In this document: positions 11,337 to 21,437 of the stretch, in pieces | Numbering within the stretch: position 1 is the first letter of the stretch | How the letters are laid out: each line of letters opens with the position of its first letter | Source: Azorinus chamasolen | Lineage: Eukaryota > Mollusca > Bivalvia > Cardiida > Solecurtidae | Direction: 5' to 3' | Length of the DNA: 64,000 nt | Assembly (NCBI GenBank): GCA_963576725.1 | Contig: OY755241.1 | Span: 55,118,484-55,182,483 of the forward strand | Translations under genes and position numbers: made by a program | Notes under the pieces: generated by a model | Seen by the model: only the letters and a program-made list of their open reading frames with translations | Database searches by the model: none | Told to the model about the DNA's origin: nothing

Positions 11337-11589
11337 CATTTTAAGACTCCTATGTTCAATAAATAAATGACCGGTTCTATTGTATATTGTACATGCCTCT
11401 TAATAAAAAGAAGAAAAAATAATAAAAATTCAAATGATTAAAATTCTAGAAAGCAGGACGCAAGTTATGCAGGGGAATCCATTAGAATTCTTCATTACAT
11501 GTACTTTCGTCCTGAAAAAGAACAGGCCTACATCTGGAAAAAAAGATCTTTTTCATCGTTATTTTCGTTGTTTCGTTGATATTTTCCAG

Positions 11590-11763
11590 GTGATGATCGT
11601 TATAACGGACGGAAATTCGGACGATCCAATTAGCACCCAACAAGCCGCGCGGAAAGCACATGCCGACTCTATAGTGACATTTTCTGTAGGCGTTGGTCAA
11701 TCCATCCACATGTCGGAATTGCACAAGATAGCGTCGAACCCCTCGTGTACTCACGCGTACCAG
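11590..11763 (+). CDS. vWA/CBM14 matrix protein, exon with the C-terminal half of vWA
   Basis: After the acceptor TTTTCCAG the frame reads VMIVITDGNSDDP, a typical vWA strand and following aspartate-rich loop, then ARKAHADSIVTFSVGVG and MSELHKIASNPS, the last strand and helix of a vWA fold. It is phase 0 at both ends; the donor is CAG|GTAGAT. The 40-bp end of this exon with its donor is copied about ten more times downstream (to 12185). The only donor copy that keeps the reading frame into the next exon without a stop appears to be the first one. Confidence 0.9.
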
Positions 11764-12185
11764 GTAGATAGCCTCCAACCCCTCGCTTACTCACACATAC
11801 CAGGTAGATAGCCCCCATCCCCTCGTGTACTCACACAGACCAGGTGGATAGCCTCCAACCCTCGTTTTCTCACACAGGCTAGGTAGATAACATCCAACCC
11901 TTGTGTACTCACCTATACCAAGCAGATAGCCTCCAACACCATGTGTACTCAAACATACCAGGTAGATAGCCTCAAACCCGTGCACTCACTCTTACCAGGT
12001 AGATAGCCCAAAACCTCTCGTGTACTCAAACATACAAGAAAGGTAGCCTCCAACCCGCTGCGTACTCATACATACCAGGTAGATATCTTCCAATCCCTCA
12101 TGTACTCACACATACCAGGTAGGTATCCTTAACCCTCTGTGTACTTACACATTCTAAGTAGGTAGCCCCAACCCCTCGTGCAAGC
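11733..12185 (+). repeat. 40-bp tandem array copying an exon end and its splice donor
   Basis: The unit runs ACCAGGTAGATAGCCTCCAA followed by CCCCTCGTGTACTCACACAT and repeats about eleven times with substitutions. The first copy spans the last 30 bases of the coding exon plus the intron start, so each downstream copy carries a CAGGTAGAT-like donor. Reading on from the exon meets TAG within the first unit and a half. Confidence 0.85.
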
Positions 12186-12586
12186 TCAAAATCGGACTAA
12201 TTAGATGCTTGAGAATGATCTCAGACTCAGGTAAAGAGTTTTATAACCCTATGGCCCGACACTGTTTAGAAACTTTGAAGGCAATTGCATACATGTAAGG
12301 CGTCATTTAAAAAAGACAGAAAGTATTTGCTTACAAAGGGCCAACTCTCTATCCATTCTCTTTCTGTAAGGCCATTTTACAGAAGTGAATTGAAACGTAT
12401 CTAGAAGGAAATTAAAATGAAACATTAACATGTTTAATAACTATTACAACATGTAACTGTTTTCCATGCGTACTTTGTTTAAATTCGATTGTAAAATCAA
12501 GTCAGTTTGTTACTGTATTTTTCTTTTTTTTTCTTGTTCCATTTTTTAAATTAAATGTCTATTGTGTTGTTCCATTTTATAAATAG
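12186..12586 (+). other. Intron segment, fold-back relic, otherwise nothing seen
   Basis: It contains GACTAATTAGATGCTTGAGAA and GATCTCAGACTCAGG, a relic of the CTCAAG fold-back family, then AT-rich unique sequence and a pyrimidine-rich run near 12510-12545 before the next acceptor. Confidence 0.4.
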
Positions 12587-12647
12587 ACTGCCAGCTACCA
12601 AGAAATCCGGTTCATGAAAGAAGAAATTCAGAAGGCATCGTGCATTG
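12587..12647 (+). CDS. vWA/CBM14 matrix protein, short exon closing the vWA domain
   Basis: The exon is 61 bases between the acceptor ATAAATAG and the donor ATTG|GTGCG. In the frame left by the previous exon it reads TASYQEIRFMKEEIQKASCI, which fits the final amphipathic helix of a vWA domain and ends in a cysteine. It exits in phase 1 and so matches the next exon. The donor GTGCGT is not consensus but the phase agreement on both sides supports it. Confidence 0.75.
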
Positions 12648-12734
12648 GTGCGTATTATATTTTTCCCGTTTTCATATAAAATGTAAGTAGCATATACCGC
12701 TCATTCCATACACTCTTCAGCACAAGATAATCCT

Positions 12735-13110
12735 TGCTTTAATTTACACTACCTAGACAAATGTATCTCAGTCAGAGTTCTGTATGTACACTACCCATGC
12801 AAATGAACCTGATATAGAGCTTTGTATGTGTACTGCCTCCGCAAATATACCTGATATGTGCACTACCTTTGCACCTGTAACTTATATAGGACTCTGTATG
12901 AGCACGTCCGCTGCATATGTATCTGAGTCAGATTTCTGTATATGCACTGATATAGAGTTTTGTATGTGCACTGCCTCTGCAAATGTACCTAATTTGGACC
13001 TCGCTCTGTATGTGCACTAGTTTTGCAACTGTACTTGATATAGAAACGTTGTTTAATGTGCACGTCCGCTGCAAATGTAACTAAAAAGAGTTCTGTATAT
13101 GCACTATCGC
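12735..13110. repeat. Degenerate tandem repeat (CTGTATGTGCACTGCC type)
   Basis: Roughly 40-50 bp units with the blocks CTGTATGTGCACTRCC, GCAAATGTACCTGATATAG and CAGAGTTCTG repeat several times in the intron. An open frame of 78 codons here is a by-product of the repeat. After it, 13125-13340 holds relics of two miniature element types (TTTATCACAA and TGCATTAATCTACCACATGCC). Confidence 0.6.
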
Positions 13111-13423
13111 TATAGAGTAAATGCTTTATTTATCACAATATTTTCAAAAAGTGACTTTTACAGAGGCGTCATAAAGCGTCACTAGGAGGGAATTGGTTAA
13201 GCGGTCATACATCTATTGGAAATTGAAGTTTTAAAATACACTAACTGCTTAATGTAGGGCAAAAGAAGTGCAATAAAGTCTTGTATGAGCTTTATGTATA
13301 ACTTTTTGACCTGCATTAATCTACCACATGCCTTACAAATCTATGGCCAGATTTCTTTTGAGTGCTTAAGACAGGCTTTTCAAACCACAATCCATGTACC
13401 TTGAATTCATATTTCCTTTACAG

Positions 13424-13515
13424 CCCCTCTGCATATTAACAATACGTTTACCTGTGACATCGGACAGTGCCCGCCCTTGGCCGTGCTGACCGGACTCACT
13501 GGAGTCACTATACAG
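13424..13515 (+). CDS. vWA/CBM14 matrix protein, exon 4 in view
   Basis: Acceptor TCCTTTACAG, donor CAG|GTGAG. Entering in phase 1 it reads APLHINNTFTCDIGQC then PPLAVLTGLTGVTIQ. Two cysteines (TC, QC) and one NNT sequon are visible. I do not assign this region to a named domain; it lies between vWA and the chitin-binding part, and in Pif/BMSP-like proteins such linkers are poorly conserved. Both boundaries are phase-consistent with neighbours. Confidence 0.8.
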
Positions 13516-14752
13516 GTGAGATCTGTCAACTGTTTTTATCTAGTTTTGTTTCAATCATGCTAAGCGAAGGGTTAAGTATGAGGGTTAATGAGTATAAGTC
13601 TAACATTACAGAAAATACAAAACACGATAATCATCAACCAGTTTCCATTACCATTGCAGAAATTATCATGGACATCAACGCTTCAATGCATCATCAAATT
13701 CTAAAACTGTAACCATACAATGAAGTAACTGCATAATCAGTTGGAAATACCATAACTACTAACACATTTGCCAAAACTACATATGCCACTACCGTACGAG
13801 CTAAAGTTACCATTGCTACAGTCCCATCAACTAAAGTTACCACCGCTACAATCCCATCAACTTAAGTTACCAGAAATACCACTGGTACGGTCCCATCAAA
13901 TAAAATTACCATTGCTACAGTCCCATCAACTAAATTTACCACTGCTGCAGTCTCATCTACTAAAGTTTACCACTGCTATAGACCAATCAATTAAAGTTAT
14001 CATTGTAACAGTTCCAACAACTAAATTTACCACTGATCCCTTCCTATCAACTAAAGTTACCAAACATACCACTGCTACGGTACAATCAACTTGACTACTG
14101 CAACAGACCCATCCATTAAAGTTATCCTTGTAACAGTTCCAACGACTGAAGTTACCACTGATCCCATCCCATCAACTAACGTTACCACTGCTACCATCCC
14201 ATTAACGAAAGTCACCACTGTTACAATACCATCAACTAAAGTTACCATTGTTACAATCCCATCAACTAAAGTTACCACAATCCCATCAACTAAAGTTACC
14301 ACAATCCCATCAACTAAAGTTACCACTGCTAAAATCCCATCAACTAAAATTAGCACTGCTGCAATCCCTCCAACTAAAGTTATCATAGCTATCATTTGTG
14401 TCATCCCATCAAGTAAATCTACCATGTTACAAACCTATCAATTAAGGCTATCACTGCTCTGCTATCATCCGATCAACTAAAGCTACCATGGTTATAATTC
14501 CATCAACTAAAGCTACTACTGCTACAATCCTTTCAACAAAACCTACCATGGTTATAATCCCATCAACTAAAGCTACCACTGCTACAATCCTTTCAACTAA
14601 AGCTACCACTGCTACAATCCTTTCAACTAAAGCTACCACTGCTATCATCCCATCAACTCAAGCTACTATTAATACCATGCCATTAGTTCTGACATTTATA
14701 TTCAAACAGGGAAAGGGTTAAACTGTGAAATGTACCCAATGACGTTTTCCAG
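13516..14752 (+). other. Intron filled by a 30-bp minisatellite
   Basis: It starts with about 250 bases of unique AT-rich sequence, then the minisatellite (13780-14690), then the last part of a miniature element whose AAAGGGTTAA end (TTAA 14718-14721) lies 31 bp before the next exon. Confidence 0.7.
13780..14690 (+). repeat. 30-bp minisatellite, unit ACTAAAGTTACCACTGCTAC
   Basis: About thirty copies of a 24-30 bp unit made of ACTAAAGTTACCACTGCTAC plus AATCCCATCA. Most units are multiples of three, so long open frames exist on both strands: threonine-rich TKVTTATIPS on plus and VDGIVTVVTL on minus. The plus frame breaks around 14090 and 14480, which argues against coding. It lies in an intron whose flanking exons splice cleanly in phase 0. 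Confidence 0.85.
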
Positions 14753-14882
14753 ACGAATGTCTCGTGCGGAGGTGTGAATGTGTTCTCCAGTCTGAGCAAC
14801 CCCTACCCAAGCTCTGCTCAGTTCGAGAATAAACTGGTCACCCTCGTCGGACAGTCACAGGAACACTATTTCAATGTGGATG
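14753..14882 (+). CDS. vWA/CBM14 matrix protein, exon 5 in view
   Basis: Acceptor ACGTTTTCCAG, donor GATG|GTGAGT (strong). It enters in phase 0 and exits in phase 1. It reads TNVSCGGVNVFSSLSNPYPS and SQEHYFNVD, with one sequon (NVS) and one cysteine. No named domain is recognised. The frame continues without stops into the next two exons, and the cysteine count suggests disulfide-bonded extracellular sequence. Confidence 0.85.
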
Positions 14883-17800
14883 GTGAGTGCTCCACATTGC
14901 ATCCCATTTTACAGTTCTGCCGCTTAAATTCAAAGTCGTGCGTGCGTACGTGTGTGTGTGTATGTTCCAACAGTTTCTGCCATGGCCAAATTCCTGTGCC
15001 CATGTGCTTTTGCAACAATTAATCTAATTAATATTCATGGTGTCAAATTCTTTCTTACCTGAATTTTATCAGAATGGATTATCTATCTCAATTCTCAAAT
15101 TATATATTTCCAAAATATATTTTCAGAATCTCAAGCAGTTTAAAACTGAGTTACTTGGTGTCCCATCAGGGTCCAAACAGTTTGATTTTTTGATAATGGC
15201 ATGTTTTTGGTGTTTAAAAGCAACAAGTAAAACTGAAAAACAATGTTGCCCTAAAGTTTTTGTTTTTAACTATTGACCAAGCTTCCCCTTTCATTAAGCA
15301 TTATCTTACAAAATGAAGAAAGAAATATTAAAACAAATCAAAAACAAATTAAAACAAAATCAATAATCAAAATTAAATATTTGACATTTTCATGTGGCAT
15401 TTTTCCCTGTAGTATTTTTGCTCACCTGAGCTGAAGACTCAATGTGAGCTATTCTGACCAATGACCTACGTCTGTCCGTTCACTTTACTTCGAACGACAT
15501 CTCTGAAACTAGTGGATGGAATTTGATGAAATTAGTTATGGATGTTCCTTTGACGGTTCTCTACAGAAATTGTTCCAATCAAGTGGAACAATGCAGAACT
15601 CTGGTTTCCATGGCAACAAAATTGAAAACAAATCTTCTTGTCATTAACCACATGGCCCAGAGCTTAAATATTTGCTGTGTAGCATTATCTGGTAGACCTT
15701 TATTAAGATTGTTTTAATCATATCCCATGAATCTTGGTGTATATATTCATTTAGTATACATTTATAAAGGTTTTTTAATATCATAGTTGCGGGGTTAAAA
15801 TTGGCCCCACCCTGTAGGTTATACTTTGAAATAAGATTTCTTCACATCAGACACTACAATTGAAACGTTTCCCCTTATTCAGATGTTCATGTAGCTAGTT
15901 ACACACTCCATGGAAAGGTGGTGAATATAAAAAGAATCAACGATAGAATAAAAAACGACTATAAAATTACTTGCGGCTTGATTAAAATCTCCACCGGTGG
16001 TCTTTTATAAATAATCGTGTAAAAAGTTACCAAAAATCATTTTTAGGAATGCTGATTATTTTTCTACTTAAAGGCCTTTATCGATGCTGAAATATGAAAC
16101 AAAATCGAAAACTGTTGAAATCAACATAAAAAATAAAAATTGTTTTGTTAAAATCCAGCTAAAAAGATTGTGGTGGCAGTGGTGACCCTACGGAGTGATA
16201 AGGGAGATCACTGTGAGGAGTATAGAAAGAAAAAAGTACCGGTCCCTTGGGATAGGAATAACTTGTGGCCAAAAGTACATCGCGGCTATAGACAGTCCAA
16301 TCTGCTGCCCTATTAAATAAACCAACTTACTGTGTTAGCATCATCAAGTAGGGAAAAACAACTATTATGTACTTTGAGTGAGTGAGTGCGTGAGTGAGTT
16401 GGGTTTTACGTTTTACGTAAGTTGGGGTTTTATGTACTTTGAATCAGGAATGTAGTTTTTGTAAACACGATGGTCTACTGGCATTGATACTCTTTTCACA
16501 TGAAACGTTAAGATATTCCAATTCAGTCATTTCGAAGGCTTATCGCCCTTTATGTTTATCAGTAAAAAATGAAAAATGTGAAATTCGATGACTAGTGTTA
16601 AAATACAATTATAAAGTTATTGATGTGAAATTCATATTAATATTTGGTTAACGAAATGCACGAATAAATTACTTCAGCTAGCTTTACATTTATTTAACGA
16701 ACATACTCGAGTGTATTCAGTTATTTGAGGAATACTCTCAACGTCCGAAATTTGATCGAATGTAGTAATATTATTTGAATAATAAACATATTTATCACTG
16801 ACATTAAATAACGTTATGATTTAAACGCTTCAAAAATATGTGTTTGCTTGAAACTAGTAAAATCATACTGATATTTTGCACTTCAGTGTATGCGTCAGAC
16901 GTTTATTTCAACATTGCTTAAAATGTGCTTTTCCCTCTACTCACATTAGCAAAGTCAAATAAAATAAGATACCTATTTCGTTTACATCTCATCTGTTTTA
17001 CATTGCACAAAGTTGGAGAAAGTGTGTGAAGTTTATGCAATTGTTATTGTACAATAAAAGCTACTCATATGTTAGTTAAAAACATCTACAATAGTGTAGT
17101 TATAAATGTTTATATATAAAAAAATTAACCACTGAAAGTGCAAATGTTAATACTTGAAAACTTGAAATTAATATACATGTAATAGCTTTTGAGCAAATTA
17201 TAGGTGTGCATGTCTGCATAAGTATAGATAATTCTACTTTTGATAACGATAATGTATAACAATAAGCGTTGTTAGTAATGGAAATTTGACAAAGGTTAAA
17301 CAATAAACTTCAACTTTTCAGGTCTGTTTCAGTGTTTTCTTTAGAAATATTACGATAAATAAAAAACATCTTTAACAGAAGAGCATTTGAATAGTTATGT
17401 ACAAGATGGTACAAAACTTAATAGAGATTCTCATACTTATGTATTAAAGTAGACTCATGAAATCAAGAAATAAAATAAAAAATAATACTGCAAAGGAATG
17501 GTAGTGCGAATGCCAACCACTCTCAGTTTTGCTCTAACGTGACAGTAAGCAGTTGTAAACTATGAATAGTGTTTTGTCCATACTAGCTAGTTTTCATTGT
17601 ATTTTAACCATGTACTTGATAATAACAGCTTTGCAAACAGAACATACCCATATGAAACAATTCTTCTAGGACATTCTGTGTTTGATAAAAAAAAGTTGCA
17701 GGTTGTATATATCAGAAGATTATTAAAAGCCATAGTTTGATTTATTTATTTAGTCCAGATGTTACTTAATGCAAAGAAATTCAATTAATCAGTATCCGTA

Positions 17801-18120
17801 TTCATAAAAAATACTTAAGCGCAAGTTCTCTGTTCAGCAGATTGATTTTATACTTAATTATCAATCTTACTTACGTATGCCTTTAGTTGATTTATCAAAA
17901 TGATTCTACATGTCAAACTACATTCAACTATAGTACTCACTTGAGATGTTTTCTTTAGTCATCACAAGAACTAAATTTGTCAGGATGTAGTAGACGATAT
18001 TTTAAAACAATGTGGCAAACATTTTTACTTGTGGTATTTTCCCCATTCCATTTTTACTTGTGACATATTTCCTTTTGTATTTTACCGCATGCTCAATGTC
18101 ATGATATTGTCATACTGCAG
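14883..18120 (+). other. 3.2-kb intron, AT-rich, little recognisable
   Basis: Contains a relic of a miniature element near 14970-15040 (CAGTTTCTGCCATGGCCAAA), a dispersed repeat at about 15418-15700 that begins GCTCACCTGAGCTGAAGACT and mentions GTCTGTCCGTTCAC, of a kind common in bivalve genomes, and a short GAGTGAGT run at 16376-16400. The remainder to 18060 shows no repeat or exon that I can support. Confidence 0.5.
15418..15700 (+). repeat. Dispersed CTCACCTGAGCTGAA repeat
   Basis: The start GCTCACCTGAGCTGAAGACT followed by GTGAGCTATTCTGACC and GTCTGTCCGTTC matches, as I remember it, a family seen widely in bivalve introns. An open frame inside it (15523-15717) has no coding support. Confidence 0.45.
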
Positions 18121-18237
18121 GTAAGATGCTGTACATTAATCTGAAGGACAATCAACTATTCGCCGGGACCGTGTATAACGGAAGTGCTGGATGCAAGGCA
18201 ACTATAACACCGTGTTTCGGAGATTGCACGTATAACT
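18121..18237 (+). CDS. vWA/CBM14 matrix protein, exon 6 in view
   Basis: Acceptor CATACTGCAG, donor AACT|GTAAGT (consensus). Phase 1 at both ends. It reads GKMLYINLKDNQLFAGTVYN then AGCKATITPCFGDCTYN, with three cysteines and a sequon at NGS. The last part of the exon and its donor have been copied downstream as a 50-bp tandem array (to about 18467). The region precedes the first chitin-binding domain; no family is recognised for it. Confidence 0.85.
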
Positions 18238-18467
18238 GTAAGTGACTCTCACTATAACACCGTACTTAGGAGATTACACAGATAGCAGTAAGTGAATATC
18301 ACTATAACGCCGTACTTTGGAGATTACACGGATAGCAGTAAGTGAATATCTCTATAACACCGTACTTATGAGATTACAACGACAACAGTAAGTGAACATC
18401 ACTATAACACCGTACTTACGAGCTTACACGGACAGCTGTAAGACTTGGTGACTCTCACTACAACACC
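18201..18467 (+). repeat. 50-bp tandem array copying an exon end and its splice donor
   Basis: Units run ACTATAACACCGTRYTTMGG, AGATTACACGGATAGCAGTA and AGTGAATATC. The first copy is the last 37 coding bases plus the donor AACTGTAAGTGACTCTC; the following four copies each keep a CAGTAAGTGA or CTGTAAGA donor-like site. This is the same kind of event as the 40-bp array after the vWA exon of the same gene. Confidence 0.85.
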
Positions 18468-18968
18468 GATGTTAGAGCTTTAAGTATTACTTTCGACCTG
18501 CATTTAGCTAACACAATGAAATATTTAAGAACAATTTGGGAAGATACGGACTATTACTTCGAGTTATCCGACGTTTGAGGTAACAGTATGTCATTATTGC
18601 GGTACAATGGTAACGATCCTTCGAAAACAAAAGCAACAATGCAAAACATAGAAAACTCGTTTTTTTGAGTCTGTTCATGAGCCGTTATTAAAAGTGCAAC
18701 ACTACTAGTTTTAGCATTATTCATTTTTCAAAAACTAATAGCATCGAAACTAATGATCCCAAAGGACCAGACGATACAACACCACTGAGAATGGAGTACG
18801 GGCGACGCTTTAGGACCGCGACACAATCACTTAACACCTACTGTTGTGAGTAACGTAAGTTCTAAAAGTAGGAGATACTTTGAAAGCAATATCAGCCATG
18901 CAAAAAAGGAACATTCCATACTCGGTTTGATTGAGCCTGTTAATGGATTTGTCAATATTCTTTTTCAG
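18468..18968 (+). other. Intron segment with element relics
   Basis: Contains TTACTTTCGACCTGCATTTAG and ACTTCGAGTTATCCGACGTT, relics of the pogo-like element family seen whole at 40010-40325, and a block (GAGTCTGTTCATGAGC) that matches 6470-6545 in inverse orientation. No exon is seen. Confidence 0.5.
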
Positions 18969-19031
18969 TTAGACTTCCTGAAGTTTGCACAGAGGAAATT
19001 CCGTGTATTAGTTCTTACTTCAACTGCACAG
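18969..19031 (+). CDS. vWA/CBM14 matrix protein, short cysteine-rich exon
   Basis: Sixty-three bases between TTTTTCAG and ACAG|GTAAGG, phase 1 on both sides. It reads RLPEVCTEEIPCISSYFNCT: three cysteines spaced C-x5-C-x6-C and a sequon NCT. It sits directly before the first CBM14 exon. The spacing suggests a small disulfide-linked segment; no separate family is assigned. Confidence 0.75.
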
Positions 19032-19721
19032 GTAAGGATCACGTTATATTTAAAAAAAATGTTATTTGAACGAACCTAATATTAATCTGAAAGGTGTTTT
19101 GTAAGACTTTTGCTGAAAAGAGACATTTCTGACCTAGAACAGGAGAGAGCTTCATATGAAGATTTCTGATTTGGGGAATCATCATTTGATTTTGTCCCTT
19201 TGCCTAACAAGTTATATTCACTGAAAGGCGTCGAGAGACTGGTGCTATCATATCTCATGAATATTCATGTAAGGGGTAATGACGTCACGAATACCAATAA
19301 GATTAATTTGTTATAATAGTACATGGACATGGGAAGTTTTGGCCATATCAGAAACTGTAGAATCATATCTATATTACCTGTATATCACAAGCAAATAGAA
19401 CAGACCCTGGTCAGATGGCTCGTATAGGAGCCGTCTAGTCTGTGTCTACTCTGTTTACAAAGGCGTGGAAGGTAGTATTTTTGGAGGAAATGGCATAGAC
19501 ACAGTAAGTGATAATATATAAGATGTATGCTTGTGGTTCTTTCAGCATTTTAATGAGTAGAACAGGACGCCAATCAGACGGCTCCTAAAAGGAGCCTTCT
19601 CATCTGGGTCTACTATGTTTGCAAATGCGTGAAAAGGCAGTAGGGAAAAGATTAAAAGATTCAGAATTAAAGTTAATGATCACTCAATACAAGATTTATT
19701 CTACTGCTTTTAATTTTACAG
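19032..19721 (+). other. Intron with two TTAA-type miniature elements
   Basis: A copy with ATGAATATTCATGTAAGG and the hairpin around GCTCGTATAGGAGC occupies about 19240-19500, and a second with CAATCAGACGGCTCC / GGAGCCTTCTCATC about 19550-19656. The second ends about 65 bp before the exon. No gene is seen. Confidence 0.6.
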
Positions 19722-19864
19722 AGAAATGGAACTTTGCCAGCCCCTGCACAGACGAGAATATAAAGGCCGGGCACATACGATTCCCCCACCCCTACCACAA
19801 TAACAAATTCCTATTGTGTGACAATACCAAGAAGATGTATGTGGTCGTGTGTCCACCAAGGGAG
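19722..19864 (+). CDS. vWA/CBM14 matrix protein, exon with first CBM14 domain
   Basis: Acceptor TTTTACAG, donor GAG|GTAAGT, entering phase 1 and leaving phase 0. It reads EKWNFASPCTDENIKAGHI, RFPHPYHNNKFLLCDN and MYVVVCPP. The order C, FPHPYHNNKFLLC, then C fits the CBM14/peritrophin-A pattern, in which aromatic residues and a C-x-C spacing form a disulfide-bonded chitin-binding fold. The domain's last cysteines fall in the next exon (ADCNQC). In the matrix protein this domain would bind chitin in cuticle or shell organic layers. Confidence 0.85.
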
Positions 19865-21316
19865 GTAAGTCATTCCTATCAAGCCCAGGTAACTCTTAGC
19901 GCACTGAAGATAACAACATTTTGCTCAAGGTCTGATTCATTACATTTTATTTTCATGATTCTGTGTAAGAGGTTATAAAACTTCTAAGTCTGAGTATGAG
20001 TTAGATATCTCAAGTATCCGATTGGTCATTCATTTTAAATATATCTGATTGGTCAGATTCTCAGCAAGCTCAAAATCTGACCAATCAGATGCTTGAGAAT
20101 GATCTCAGATTTATAACACCGGAACCTGATTCGTTTAAACCTTACAGCAACTACAGATGGAGTTGCAATTGGCTTGTATCCTGGGTCCAAGGTTATAAAA
20201 CTTCTGAGTCTGAGTCTGAGATCATTCTCAAGTATCTGACCAATCGTGTGCTTGAGAATGATCTCAGACTCAAGCAAAAAGCATTATAACATCGGAGCCA
20301 GATCATATGTCGAGACGCCCTGCGTCTCATCTGGGACCAAACTGTTTGAACTTTTACCTGATCGCTTAGCATAGCACGTTCGTCGCCAAAACATATTTCG
20401 CCAGCTAAGAGTATCACCTGATTCAAAATAATGAGCTTGTTTCTAGACCAGACGTCGAGACGCTCTGCGTCTCATCTGGATCCAAACTGGGGACAAATCT
20501 AACTGAATGCTTAGCATGACAGGATTAGCATGTTCGCCGCCAAAACAGAGGTCGCCTGCTAATAGGATTGTCGCCTTCTTTGTGTTTATCAATCATATTT
20601 ACCAAACATAATGAGATAATTGAACAAGTTTTGATCCTGGTACAAATAAAAATTCTCGAATAACTCGATGTCTCTCCAGATGAACGTTACACGATATCAT
20701 TTTCATCGGTTAACCCTTCATTTGCTATTCACGTCAATATATCTTCCTGTAAATAGTGAAGACCCAGATGAGACATCTCCTGCAGGAGCTGTCTCATCAG
20801 GGTCTGCACTATTTACAAGTTGATTGTGCAACCAGTGCCCTCCACAGCAGTGATTTAATTAACAGCGAAATAATTGTACACAGTGAAGATATATGTAATT
20901 ATACAACAGGACATGGGTAAAGAAGGAGAAAAGTATTTTAAAATTCAGCAAGAGAAGGGTTAAATTACCTTACTAATATCATTTCCTCCCAAATTCCATG
21001 AACTCTTTACCTCACATGAGTTCATTTTGACACAATTACAAAGCAAAGTAGAACCAGATCAGATGACTCCTAGTCTGATCAAGGTCTACTCTGTTTGCTT
21101 GTAGGATTATGTAAATCTGATTCTGTAGTTTTTGGCAAGACCAACAAATCATGTTTTCATATACATGTACCACTGCAAAAGATCTGCAAATAGATATTCA
21201 GTAGGAGCTATCTGCATTACTTTTGACCTGCACTTAGCAAGCACCTACTTTTTAAGATGCGTATGTTTAATAAATCAATGGCCACTTATGCCAGGTTCTG
21301 CTTATATATTCTGTAG
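19865..21316 (+). other. Intron with fold-backs and a complete TTAA element
   Basis: Holds two copies of the CTCAAG fold-back (about 19970-20120 and 20188-20290), two degenerate hairpin relics containing GAGACGC and CGTCTCATCTGG (20312-20345, 20446-20480), the complete element at 20710-20963, and a partial copy at 20970-21120. No exon is seen. Confidence 0.6.
20710..20963 (+). mobile_element. Complete TTAA miniature element, TTAACCCTTC ends
   Basis: It begins TTAACCCTTCATTTGCTATT and ends GCAAGAGAAGGGTTAA. The central hairpin joins GTAAATAGTGAAGACCCAGA to CAGGGTCTGCACTATTTAC around CTCCTGCAGGAG. A second complete copy lies in opposite orientation at 27195-27444. Confidence 0.85.
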
Positions 21317-21437
21317 GTGTATGTAGCAGATTGTAACCAGTGTATTGGTGAGTCCACACAGGCCGTGTTAACCGACTGTAAGAACCCTCTGTCCACTGCC
21401 ATAGCGAACCCATGCACGAGAGAGAACATACTCGCAG
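21317..21437 (+). CDS. vWA/CBM14 matrix protein, exon between CBM14 domains
   Basis: Acceptor ATTCTGTAG, donor GCAG|GTAAAC, phase 0 in and phase 1 out. It reads VYVADCNQCIGESTQAV, TDCKNPLSTAIANPC and TRENILA. The first cysteines complete the preceding chitin-binding domain; the last (NPC) opens the second domain, which continues in the terminal exon. The split of a CBM14 domain across an exon join, with matching phase, supports the gene model. Confidence 0.85.

Noticed and set aside
14075..14425. Minus-strand frame of valine/aspartate repeats
   Set aside because: Produced by the 30-bp minisatellite; no start context, splice sites or partner exons.
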